This document shows positions 14,392 through 21,752 of a stretch of DNA of 39,316 bases, piece by piece. The notes under the pieces were generated by a model. That model saw only the letters and a list, made by a program, of their open reading frames with translations. It had not been told where the DNA came from and did not search any database. The DNA comes from JAKAQB01 sp027320105 (lineage in GTDB: Bacteria; Actinomycetota; Acidimicrobiia; Acidimicrobiales; Palsa-688). The stretch covers positions 1 to 39,316 of the forward strand of contig DAHVMA010000095.1 of the NCBI GenBank assembly GCA_027320105.1, written 5' to 3'. The translations under genes and the position numbers were made by a program. The stretch's first letter is position 1. The number at the start of each line of letters is the position of its first letter.

Positions 14392-15636
14392 CTACAACGT
14401 CGTGGCCGCTCGAGTGGCGGCGGCTGGCGGCCCGTCGACGGCCGCCGGGAGCCGGCGGGCGACGACTCCGGCCACGCCAGCGGCGAGGAGGACCGCCCCG
14501 CCCACCGTGACGGCCCGGACGCCGACGCCGTCGGCGATGGCTCCCTGGACGAGTGCGCCGGCGGGGTACAGCACGCCGAGGGCCATCATGTAGATCCCGA
14601 GGATGCGGCCCCGCAGCTCCGGGGGGGCATGCAGCTGGATGATCGTGTTGCAGCCGGCCAGGACACCGATGTAGCTGGCGCCGACGAGCACCATGGCGCC
14701 GGTGGCGACGGGCAGGTCGGGGGCGCAGCCGTAGACCACGAGGGCGGCGCACACGCCGGCGAGGTCGGCGAGCAGCACGCGCCGGCGGCCCCAGCGGCGG
14801 GCGAGGGGGGTGAGGGCCAGGGCGCCGGCCACCGCCCCGACGCCCTGGGCGGTGATGAGGACCGAGGTGGCGGGGGCGCCACCGTGCAGTGCCTCCAGGG
14901 CGACGGCGGGAACGAGCGCGATGAACGGTGACGCGGTCAGCGCGACACCGGCGATGAGCCCGACGGCCCACCGGCAGGAGGGGTCGGCGGCGGTGGCCCG
15001 CGCCCCGGCGGCGAGGCGGGCGCGCACCGAGGCTCCCGGGGGATGGGCGGTGCGGGCCGGCAGCCGGAGCAGCAAGAGGGCGACGATCACCGCCCCGAAC
15101 GAGGCGGCGTTCACCCCAAACGCCCAGTCGTAGCCACCGGCGGCGATCGCCACGCCGGCCAGCGCCGGGCCGACCACCCGGCCGAGGTTGAACTGCGCCG
15201 ACGACAGGGAGATGGCGGCACCCAGCTCGGGGCGTGGCACCAGGTCGGGCATGATCGCCTGGTAGGCGGGGAAGCCCAGCGCCGACATGCAGCCGCCGCC
15301 GGCCACGAGCAGCGTCGCCTCACCGGCGCTCCGCCCTCCGACGGCGGCGAGGGCGGCGAGCCCGCCGGCGAAGGCCGTCTCGCCGACGGTGGTGGCGAGG
15401 AACAGGCGCCGGCGGTCCAGCCGGTCGGCGAGCACCCCACCGAGCGGCGAGAGCAGACCCGCCGGGAGGAACCCGGCCGCCGCCACCAGCGCCGTCCACG
15501 CCGGGTGACCGGTGCGGGCGGTGACGAGCACCCCGACGGCGACGGTCTGCATCCACGAGCCGACGTTGGACACCAGCGCCGCCGACCAGACGAGGGCGAA
15601 GTTGCGGTGCCGGAGCGGCTGCAGGGAACTGATCAC
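14392..15636 (-). CDS. MFS transporter, EntS-like (MFS_3)
   Basis: A 414-residue transporter with 12 predicted helices, of the type that includes the enterobactin exporter EntS and macrolide efflux proteins. It begins SSLQPLRHRNFALVWSAALVSNVGSWMQ, the typical first helix of the group, followed by motif A as LGGVLADRLDRRRLFL. The second half repeats the pattern (LARRWGRRRVLLADL). The substrate cannot be told. The GTG start at 15636 has no ribosome site; CATCCT lies 6 nt upstream as a possible -10 box of a leaderless message. It ends 30 bases from the convergent c-di-GMP gene. The C-terminal 25 residues or so are Ala/Pro-rich and cytoplasmic. Confidence 0.85.
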   Translation of the reverse strand: MISSLQPLRHRNFALVWSAALVSNVGSWMQTVAVGVLVTARTGHPAWTALVAAAGFLPAGLLSPLGGVLADRLDRRRLFLATTVGETAFAGGLAALAAVGGRSAGEATLLVAGGGCMSALGFPAYQAIMPDLVPRPELGAAISLSSAQFNLGRVVGPALAGVAIAAGGYDWAFGVNAASFGAVIVALLLLRLPARTAHPPGASVRARLAAGARATAADPSCRWAVGLIAGVALTASPFIALVPAVALEALHGGAPATSVLITAQGVGAVAGALALTPLARRWGRRRVLLADLAGVCAALVVYGCAPDLPVATGAMVLVGASYIGVLAGCNTIIQLHAPPELRGRILGIYMMALGVLYPAGALVQGAIADGVGVRAVTVGGAVLLAAGVAGVVARRLPAAVDGPPAAATRAATTL

Positions 15637-15642
15637 CGGCCC

Positions 15643-15648
15643 AGGATG
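15643..15648 (-). promoter_or_regulatory. Possible -10 box CATCCT of the MFS gene
   Basis: On the minus strand CATCCT lies 6 nt before the GTG at 15636. It matches the A at position 2 and T at position 6 of TANNNT only. Confidence 0.25.
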
Positions 15649-15715
15649 CCCGCTCCTTCCCGCGAGCGCGACGGCGTTCCAGCCCCGCCGACGCCTCCTC
15701 TGGCAGCGGGCCCGT

Positions 15716-16372
15716 TCAGTGCAGCGGCTCGATGGTGAGCAGGTCGACCGAGGCGTTGGCGCACGCCGGGAGAGCCAGCGGGACGTACAACGACGTCCGC
15801 TGGTCGGGCGGGTAGACCCGCAGGCCCGGAACCTGAGCCGGCCTGCACGTGCCCTGCGGGTAGTTGCCGGCCTCGGCGACGCGCAGCACGCTCGACGCCG
15901 ACTCGCCCGGCGCCAGGTCTACCGGCGGCGTGCCAGGCACGTTGGGGTCGAGCTGGCGCCCGGCGGCAGCGCCGACCTGCGACCCGCTCTGGCTGGTCAC
16001 GAACGACACGCCGGGATAGCCCTGCACGAAGCAGGCGGTGCCGCCGTTGTTGGTCAGCACGAGGTCGTAGTAGACGCTGCCCGCCGCACCGTTGGGGTTG
16101 GCGATGCTCGGTGCTAGCTGGGCCGTCGTGCACTCAGCAACCGTCCCGGTCGCCGCCGTCGTCGTCGTCGTCGCCGTCGTCGCCGGGTTGGCGGTGCCCG
16201 ACGCCCCCGAGCTCGCCGACGTCCCCGACGGCCCGGAGGTCCCCGTCGACGTCGACGCCGGCGGCGGGGTCGTCGTGGTGCTGCCCGTCCTGGGGGTCGC
16301 TGCACCCGAGCCGCCACAGCCGGCGAGGCCGAGGGCCGCCGCCGCGGCCGCCGGCCAGATCCATCTCTTCAT
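15716..16372 (-). CDS. DUF4232 lipoprotein
   Basis: A 218-residue exported lipoprotein. Residues 1-18 form a signal peptide (MKRWIWP, an Ala stretch, then LGLAG) with lipobox LAGC and lipidated Cys19. A Thr/Ser/Pro-rich linker (about 25-90) suits a cell-wall spacer. The C-terminal domain (about 97-218) fits DUF4232: ECTTAQL, the strand YYDLVLTNNGGTACFVQGYP, then GVSFV, and later GTCRPAQVPGLRVYPP and PACANAS. Four cysteines could form two disulfides outside the cell. The ATG at 16372 has GGAG about 9 nt upstream. The function of this actinobacterial surface family is unknown. It sits alone between the MFS gene and the aldehyde dehydrogenase gene. Confidence 0.82.
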   Translation of the reverse strand: MKRWIWPAAAAAALGLAGCGGSGAATPRTGSTTTTPPPASTSTGTSGPSGTSASSGASGTANPATTATTTTTAATGTVAECTTAQLAPSIANPNGAAGSVYYDLVLTNNGGTACFVQGYPGVSFVTSQSGSQVGAAAGRQLDPNVPGTPPVDLAPGESASSVLRVAEAGNYPQGTCRPAQVPGLRVYPPDQRTSLYVPLALPACANASVDLLTIEPLH

Positions 16373-16478
16373 CTGCTGCTCCCATTGCTCCGGTCTCCGG
16401 GCCGCGGGTAGCCACGGAGGCGACACGTCTAAGACGCCCCGGCCGGGAGGAAGGTTCCGGCCGGCTCGAGGAACCCGG

Positions 16479-17855
16479 CTACGGCCCGACCCACACGGTC
16501 TTCACGTTGCAGAACTCACGGATCCCGTGGGCAGCCAGCTCCCGGCCGAACCCGGAGGTCTTCACCCCGCCGAAGGGCAGCTCCGGGAACGAGGTGACGT
16601 TGCCGTTGATGAACACCATGCCGGCTTCCAGGTCGCGGACGAAGCGGTCCCGCTCCTCCTCGTCCTCGGTCCAGGCGTTGGCACCGAGGCCGAAGTCCGT
16701 CAGGTTGGCCAGGGCGATGGCCTCGTCGATGCCGGCGACGCGGTACAGCGTCGCCACCGGGCCGAACACCTCCTCGGTGTGGACCCGCATCTCGGCCGTG
16801 ATGCCGGTCAGCACCGTCGGCGGGTAGTAGTTGCCCGGTCCGGCCGGGACCTCGCCACCGCAGAGGACCCTGGCACCTTTGACCACGGCGTCGGTGACCA
16901 GCTCGACGACGTCGTCACGCTGGCCGGGGGAGGCCAGCGGTCCGATGTCGGTGGCGTCGTCCATCGGGTCACCGACCGTCAATGACTCCATCTCCCGGAC
17001 GAAAAGCCGCTCGAAGTCGGCGGCCACCGCCTGGTGGACGATGAACCGCTTGGCGGCGATGCAGGACTGGCCGTTGTTGAGGGTGCGGGCCACGGCGGCG
17101 ACCTTCGCGGCGCGGTCGAGGTCCGCCGACGGCATCACGACGAACGGGTCGCTGCCGCCGAGCTCGAGCACGGTCCTCTTGATCTCCTCGCCTGCGACGG
17201 ACGCCACGGCCGACCCGGCAGGGCCCGACCCCGTCAGGGTGGCGGCGACGACCCGGCGGTCACGCAGGATCGCCTCGACCTTGGCCGAGCCGACGAGGAG
17301 CGTCTGGAAGGCGCCGTGGGGGAACCCGGCCCGCTCGAGGACGTCCTGGAGGTAAAGGGCCGTCTGGGGCACGTTGGAGGCGTGCTTTAGGAGGCCGACG
17401 TTGCCGGCCATGAGGGCGGGGGCGGCGAAGCGCATCGCCTGCCAGAGCGGGTAGTTCCACGGCATGATCGCCAGGACGGCCCCGAGGGGTTGGTAGCGGG
17501 CGTAGGCGCGTGTCGCGCCGACGGCCGCCGGGTCGGCCGGCTCGTCGGCGAGGAGGCCTTCGGCGTGCTCGGCGAAGAAGCGGCAGGCCTTGGCGCATTT
17601 CAACGCCTCCTGCTTGGCGCTCTTCAACGTCTTGCCCATCTCGGTCGTCATCATGGCCGCCGTGGTGTCCGCCTCCGCCTCGAGCAGGTCGGCGGCGCGT
17701 CGCAGCCAGGCGGCCCTCTGGGTGAAGCTGGTGAGGCGGTACGTGGCGAACGTGGCGGCGGCGAGGGCGAGGGCGGCCTCGATCTCCTCGTCGCTCGCCT
17801 CGTCGAACGTCTTCACCGTCTCGCCCGTGGCTGGGTTGATGGTCGCGATCGCCAT
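16479..17855 (-). CDS. NAD(P)-dependent succinate-semialdehyde dehydrogenase family protein
   Basis: A 458-residue aldehyde dehydrogenase that oxidises an aldehyde to its acid. Catalytic residues are all present: Asn134 in MPWNYP, Lys157 in LLKHAS (cofactor), Glu231 in LELGGSDPF (general base) and Cys265 in NNGQSCIAAKR (nucleophile). The sequence start TINPATGETVKTF and the segment PFGGVKTSGFGRELAAHG match the short GabD-like succinate-semialdehyde dehydrogenases. The NAD-versus-NADP choice and exact substrate are not certain. The ATG at 17855 is fixed by AGGAGG 7-8 nt upstream. It may take aldehydes made by the amine oxidases and transaminase elsewhere in this window (inference). It follows the small membrane protein pair on the same strand by 63 bases. 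Confidence 0.87.
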   Translation of the reverse strand: MAIATINPATGETVKTFDEASDEEIEAALALAAATFATYRLTSFTQRAAWLRRAADLLEAEADTTAAMMTTEMGKTLKSAKQEALKCAKACRFFAEHAEGLLADEPADPAAVGATRAYARYQPLGAVLAIMPWNYPLWQAMRFAAPALMAGNVGLLKHASNVPQTALYLQDVLERAGFPHGAFQTLLVGSAKVEAILRDRRVVAATLTGSGPAGSAVASVAGEEIKRTVLELGGSDPFVVMPSADLDRAAKVAAVARTLNNGQSCIAAKRFIVHQAVAADFERLFVREMESLTVGDPMDDATDIGPLASPGQRDDVVELVTDAVVKGARVLCGGEVPAGPGNYYPPTVLTGITAEMRVHTEEVFGPVATLYRVAGIDEAIALANLTDFGLGANAWTEDEEERDRFVRDLEAGMVFINGNVTSFPELPFGGVKTSGFGRELAAHGIREFCNVKTVWVGP

Positions 17856-17918
17856 GACGTCCTCCTCGTCGGGTGCTGTCCCGGCCACGACCCTACCCGG
17901 CCGGGTCGCAGGACCCGG

Positions 17919-18311
17919 CTACGCGAACCTGGCGACCGTGAAGGCGAGGATGGCGGGAACGTCGACGGCGAAGACGAGGAGCGTCAGGGCGAGCACGGCC
18001 ATCGTCCCCGCCGGGGTGCCGTCGTAGGCAAAGGTGAACACGAGCAGCCCGGTGATCACGGCGTAGGCGAGCAGCGCCCAGCGCAGCACGGCGAAGAACT
18101 TCCCCCAGGCGAAGTCCCGCACCCGCGCCAGCAGGACGAGGTCCACGACGGTGACGGCGCCGCCGGCGGCGACCATCGTGATCGGGAAGGCGAGAGAGGG
18201 GTGGCCGGGGATGCGGGCCGCCAGGTCGATGCCGCCGACCAGCATGAGGGCGACCGACAGGACCGCCAGCTGGGCGAACGGCGGCAGGCGGCGGGCGGGG
18301 ATCTCGGTCAT
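17919..18311 (-). CDS. Small four-helix membrane protein
   Basis: A 130-residue integral membrane protein with four predicted helices: FAQLAVLSVALMLVGGIDLA, then LAFPITMVAAGGAVTVVDLVLL, LRWALLAYAVITGLLVFTFAY and GTMAVLALTLLVFAVDVPAIL. No family is recognised with confidence. Its ATG overlaps the stop of the preceding membrane protein gene by 4 bases (ATGA), so the two proteins are made in step and may form one complex. The N-terminus is short and basic-Pro (PARRLPP) and probably cytoplasmic. The downstream neighbour is the aldehyde dehydrogenase gene. No charged residues in helices suggest transport or redox chemistry. Confidence 0.65.
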   Translation of the reverse strand: MTEIPARRLPPFAQLAVLSVALMLVGGIDLAARIPGHPSLAFPITMVAAGGAVTVVDLVLLARVRDFAWGKFFAVLRWALLAYAVITGLLVFTFAYDGTPAGTMAVLALTLLVFAVDVPAILAFTVARFA

Positions 18312-18934
18312 GCCGTTGCCAGCCTCGTCATGATCACCAGCGTCGCGACCTGCATGGCGCCGGTCACGCCGGCGGAGTAGATGAACCGCTTCATCAGGCC
18401 GGCGATGACCTGCCCGTCGGGAACGGGCTTCTTCAGCTCGAACAGGACCGCCAGGTTGGCCGGCTCGAGGACGCCGAGGGCGACCACCGCCATGACGGCC
18501 ACGACGATCATCGACGCCACCACCCATCCGTGGTCCGGGTAGGTCGTGAGGATGGCGCCGGTGCTGCGGGCCAGCTGCCAGCCACCCACGAGGGTGCAGA
18601 CGACCGCCGTCGGCATGATCAGCAGCATCTTGGGCATCAGCCGGGTCGTGAGCTCGACGCGCGCCGGGATCGACAGCCGTCCGAGGATCGGTCCGAGCAC
18701 GAAGCCGAGGAACAGGTCGAGGACCGTCCAGGTGGCACCCCCCACCACGTGGAAGAAATCGATGGCCCAGCGCGAGTCGGTCGCCACCGTCACGACCAGC
18801 CCGGCGAGCACCGCCCCGACCACGACCAGCCCGCGCAGCGGGACTATGGAGAACTCCGGCCGCTGCGTCCCCGGCCCGGCCTCGCCCGTCACCGCCCCGC
18901 TGTCGTGCGGAACATGTACTGCCTGCTCCGTCAC
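18308..18934 (-). CDS. Membrane protein, weakly CopD/DUF2269-like
   Basis: A 208-residue protein with about five helices. After a polar N-terminal tail come LRGLVVVGAVLAGLVVTVA, FFHVVGGATWTVLDLFLGFV (a His-x-x-Gly-Gly helix seen in CopD-like and DUF2269-like membrane proteins), MLLIMPTAVVCTLVGGWQLA and two more. The family call rests only on this pattern and is weak. The GTG start at 18934 has a strong ribosome site (AGGAGGGG), and upstream lie a TAGACT -10 box and a 16-bp tandem repeat that probably binds a regulator. It is coupled to the next gene by a 4-base overlap. This two-gene unit appears to be under specific control, in contrast to the leaderless genes around it. Confidence 0.65.
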   Translation of the reverse strand: MTEQAVHVPHDSGAVTGEAGPGTQRPEFSIVPLRGLVVVGAVLAGLVVTVATDSRWAIDFFHVVGGATWTVLDLFLGFVLGPILGRLSIPARVELTTRLMPKMLLIMPTAVVCTLVGGWQLARSTGAILTTYPDHGWVVASMIVVAVMAVVALGVLEPANLAVLFELKKPVPDGQVIAGLMKRFIYSAGVTGAMQVATLVIMTRLATA

Positions 18935-18970
18935 CGCCCCTCCTTTCCTCCCTCCGGTGCGACAGCCATC

Positions 18971-19008
18971 AGTCTACTGGCTGGTCGTCGTATTGGCTGG
19001 TCGTCGTA
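18971..19008 (-). promoter_or_regulatory. Promoter with 16-bp tandem direct repeat operator
   Basis: Two adjacent 16-bp copies, 18977-18992 and 18993-19008, differ at one base (core TGGCTGGTCGTCGTA on the plus strand). They stand directly upstream of TAGACT (18971-18976, minus strand), a good -10 box, and so cover the -35 region of the membrane protein gene starting at 18934. Such direct repeats are typical of response-regulator or iterated activator sites. Confidence 0.45.
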
Positions 19009-19029
19009 GGGTCCCGCTGTGAAGCGCGA

Positions 19030-19188
19030 CCTGCCCTGGCGCTGCTGATGGCAGCCGCCGGCCGGCTCGCCGGTGCCGCCGCCGGCAGGGTGCCGCTCCT
19101 CGCCGCCGGCGCTGTCGCCGTCGACTCGGCCCGGCGCCACTGGACGGGCGGGGTGCAGTGGAAGGGCCGCAGTTACCGGGGTGGGTGA
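19030..19188 (+). pseudogene. C-terminal remnant of a family 2 glycosyltransferase
   Basis: An open plus-strand frame ending at the TGA at 19186-19188 reads PALALLMAAAGRLAG, a hydrophobic segment, then AVDSARRHWTGGVQWKGRSY. The order small hydrophobic helix, D-S-x-R-x-W, then W-K-G-R-x-Y is the C-terminal end I know from HpnB-like family 2 glycosyltransferases, where it follows the catalytic domain and membrane helices. No matching catalytic part lies upstream: that space holds the divergent promoter of the membrane protein gene. The fragment is about 50 residues, so it is best read as a relic of a deleted gene. A real 46-residue protein from the ATG at 19048 cannot be excluded. Confidence 0.45.
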
Positions 19189-19199
19189 GGCGCGAGCGC

Positions 19200-20519
19200 T
19201 CAGCGCGTGCCGCCGACGACGACCCAACGAGCCCCCGCCGCCCGCAGCGCCATGCCCACCAGCCGGGCGAGCACGAACCCGGTGAGCCCGGCCCACACGC
19301 CGGCGATGCCCCAATGCCAGTGCAGCGCCGCCAGGCACGTCGGCACGAAGACCCCCAACGCTCCCACCAGCGTGATCGTCCGCATGAAGCCGACGTCGCC
19401 GGCGCCGATGAGCACGCCGTCGAGGGCGAAGAGGACCCCGGCGGCCGGCTGCATGCCGGCGAGGAACGGCCACAGCAGGTGCGCCTGGTGGCGGACCGCG
19501 GCCGAGGAGGTGAACGCCGCCGGGATCAGGTCCCAGCCGGCGGCGAGGACAGCGCCGGCCGCAATGCCGGCAGCCAGCCCGTAGCGCGCCACGCGCGCCG
19601 CTGTCTGGCGTGCCGCCCGGGCGTCCCCGCCGCCGAGGGCGGCGCCGACCAGTGACTGGGCGGCGATGGCGAACGAGTCGAGCAGCAAGGCGATGAGCAT
19701 CCACAACTGCAGCCCGATCTGGTGGGCGGCCACCTCGGCCGTGCCCATGCGCGCCGCCACCCCGGCTGCGGTGAGGAACGCCGCCTGGAAGCCGATCTCC
19801 CGGAGCACCAGGTCCCGGCCGACCACCAGCTGGCCTCGCACCCGCGCCCAGCCGGGCAGCAGCGGGCGGCCCTCCGCCCGCACCGCCCGCACGAACAGCG
19901 CACCTCCCACCACCTGGGCTAGCACGTTGGCGATGGCGGACCCGGTGAGACCGAGGCCGGCGGCGTAGACGAGCAGCGGGGAGGCGGCCGCCGACGCCAC
20001 GTTGGCGCCCACCACGATCCGCACGGGGCGGCGCGTGTCTTGCACGCCTCGCATCCACCCGTTGCCTGCCAGGACGACGAGGATGCCGGGAAGGCCGAGG
20101 ACAGCGACGCGGAACCACCGCAGCGCTGCGACGTGCACGGCGTGGTTGGCGCCGGCGAGCAGGTGCAGCAGCGGACCCGCCAGCGCCTCACCGGCGGCCG
20201 CTCCGAGGACGCCGGCCACGAGCGCCAGGACGGTGGCGGCGACACCTTCGTCGACGGCCTGGTCCCGGTCGCCCGCCCCGAACCACCGGGCCGAGCGGGC
20301 CGTCGTGCCGTAGTCGAGGAAGGCTCCGACGAGGGCGACGAGCGACAGGAGCGTCCCCCCGATGCCGAGCCCTGCCAGCGGCACCGCACCGAGGTGGCCC
20401 ACCACGGCGGTGTCGACGAGCACGTAGGACGGTTCGGCTGCGAGCACGACGAACGCCGCCCCCGCGAGGCGCAGCACCGCCGCCGGACCGGCGTCGCCGC
20501 TCGGGGTGGCCTCGGGCAT
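19200..20519 (-). CDS. MATE family efflux transporter (DinF-like)
   Basis: A 439-residue multidrug and toxin extrusion type transporter with 12 predicted helices in two similar halves. The first helix region AAEPSYVLVDTAVVGHLGAVPLAGLGIG is the MATE signature; the second half repeats it as REIGFQAAFLTAAGVAARMGTAEVAAHQIGLQLW with SFAIAAQSLVGAALG. Arg/Gly segments between helices (NGWMRGVQDTRRPVRI) match the DinF branch. It exports organic cations or other compounds by ion antiport. The ATG at 20519 has no ribosome site; GACAAT lies 6 nt upstream. It follows the patatin gene on the same strand by 122 bases. Right after its stop, on the other strand, is the glycosyltransferase relic. Confidence 0.88.
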   Translation of the reverse strand: MPEATPSGDAGPAAVLRLAGAAFVVLAAEPSYVLVDTAVVGHLGAVPLAGLGIGGTLLSLVALVGAFLDYGTTARSARWFGAGDRDQAVDEGVAATVLALVAGVLGAAAGEALAGPLLHLLAGANHAVHVAALRWFRVAVLGLPGILVVLAGNGWMRGVQDTRRPVRIVVGANVASAAASPLLVYAAGLGLTGSAIANVLAQVVGGALFVRAVRAEGRPLLPGWARVRGQLVVGRDLVLREIGFQAAFLTAAGVAARMGTAEVAAHQIGLQLWMLIALLLDSFAIAAQSLVGAALGGGDARAARQTAARVARYGLAAGIAAGAVLAAGWDLIPAAFTSSAAVRHQAHLLWPFLAGMQPAAGVLFALDGVLIGAGDVGFMRTITLVGALGVFVPTCLAALHWHWGIAGVWAGLTGFVLARLVGMALRAAGARWVVVGGTR

Positions 20520-20525
20520 CCGGGG

Positions 20526-20531
20526 ATTGTC
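20526..20531 (-). promoter_or_regulatory. -10 box GACAAT of the MATE gene
   Basis: GACAAT on the minus strand lies 6 nt before the ATG at 20519 and fits a leaderless message. Confidence 0.35.
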
Positions 20532-20641
20532 GCACCTGCGACCGTGGCGGGTCGCCGGCAGCTCGGACCGGTCCCGCACCGAGCCGGGGTGGGGGCGGAG
20601 GCGGCCGGGCGCCCGATCCCATGGCCGGCGTCGTTGGCCCC

Positions 20642-21514
20642 TCAGCCCTCCCCGGCCCACAGCGGCGCGAGGCGATCGAGCTCGTCGGCCGCCTGCCGGC
20701 GGCCGACGTCGAAGGCCTGCCGTGCGAGGGAGAAGTCCATGAGCTCGAGGCCCCACCCGGAGAGCTCGAGGAACTCGGTGCCTGGTGCGACGGTCGCGAG
20801 GCGGGTGCCGCTGCTGCGGACGGTCTCCAACTCGGCCTGCACGCCGGCGGCCAGCATGTCGGCGACCGGGTCCGAGAAGCCGGGCGGCAGCTCGAGCGAG
20901 AAGCAGCTCACCGCCACCGCCACGTCGCACCCGGCGGCCAGGTCGGCGTTGAGCGCCGTCTTCATGCCGCCGTCCATCCAGCGGCGCCCCGCTGCGGTGA
21001 CCGGCGGGAACACGCCAGGCAAGGCGCAACTCGACGCCACCGCCCGTTCCAGGGGGACCCCGGCGCCGGCGTCCCACACAGCGAACGCACCGCCGTCGAC
21101 GTCGACGGCGGTGCACTGGTACCCGGCCGGCCAGGCCTGGTCACGCAGGATGGAGAAGGTCTCCAGGTACTGCTCCTCGTCCATCGTCGGAGCGCCGGTG
21201 GCCACCCGGCCGAGCGCTGCCATCAGGTCCGCCGGCGCGGCGTTGCCGGCGGCGGCTGCGGTGAGCTCGGCGAGCACCAGCTCCATGCCGGTTGCCGGGA
21301 TCGGTCCGGCCGGAGGCCGCTCGACGAGTTGGATGGAGTCCTCCAGGTTCCAGCCCAGCCGCAGCGCGGCACCGACGATCGACCCGGCCGACGTGCCTGA
21401 CACGAGGTCAGCGTCCCCGAGGGCGACTCCAGCGTCGGCCAGCCCGACCAGCAGGCCGGACTCCCAGCCGACGCCGACGGGACCGCCACCACCGAGCACC
21501 AGCGCGCGTGTCAC
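20642..21514 (-). CDS. Patatin-like phospholipase family protein
   Basis: A 290-residue lipid acyl hydrolase with a Ser-Asp dyad. The oxyanion-hole motif GGGGPVGVGWESG is at residues 7-19, the nucleophile elbow GTSAGS follows shortly after (G-x-S-x-G), and the catalytic Asp is in RWMDGGMKTALNADLA (D-G-G). This order and length are those of bacterial RssA/YjjU-like patatins, probably cytosolic. The substrate is likely a phospholipid or other acyl ester (family knowledge only). The GTG at 21514 lies just before the first strand; TAGCGT stands 7 nt upstream, so the message is probably leaderless. It precedes the MATE gene and may share transcription with it. Confidence 0.88.
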   Translation of the reverse strand: MTRALVLGGGGPVGVGWESGLLVGLADAGVALGDADLVSGTSAGSIVGAALRLGWNLEDSIQLVERPPAGPIPATGMELVLAELTAAAAGNAAPADLMAALGRVATGAPTMDEEQYLETFSILRDQAWPAGYQCTAVDVDGGAFAVWDAGAGVPLERAVASSCALPGVFPPVTAAGRRWMDGGMKTALNADLAAGCDVAVAVSCFSLELPPGFSDPVADMLAAGVQAELETVRSSGTRLATVAPGTEFLELSGWGLELMDFSLARQAFDVGRRQAADELDRLAPLWAGEG

Positions 21515-21521
21515 CGGCGCG

Positions 21522-21527
21522 ACGCTA
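21522..21527 (-). promoter_or_regulatory. -10 box TAGCGT of the patatin gene
   Basis: TAGCGT lies 7 nt before the GTG at 21514 with no ribosome site between. The same hexamer serves the gene starting at 34750. Confidence 0.4.
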
Positions 21528-21741
21528 CCGGGGCGGCACGCCAACCGCTCCAGCCGCCCGCCGGCGCCCCGCTGCTCCCGGCTGGGTGCCAGCAGGTCAC
21601 AGCCAGCCCACGCGGGCGGCGCCGACCGGCTCGGCCGGCGGCCGGGCAAGCTCTCCGTTGCGCACCCGGTCGAGGAGCCGGCGGGTCACCTCCAGGATCT
21701 CGGGGAGCGTCTCACGAAGCGCCTCGGCGGGTGGGCGGCGG

Positions 21742-21747
21742 TACGTT
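21742..21747 (+). promoter_or_regulatory. -10 box TACGTT of the CoxL-like gene
   Basis: TACGTT lies 5 nt before the ATG at 21753, which has no ribosome site. Confidence 0.35.
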
Positions 21748-21752
21748 GCGGC

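Noticed and set aside
20040..21752. N-terminal extension of the CoxL-like frame by 571 residues
   Set aside because: It runs antisense through the MATE and patatin genes and is His/Arg/Pro-rich without domains. The family start motif begins at 21753.
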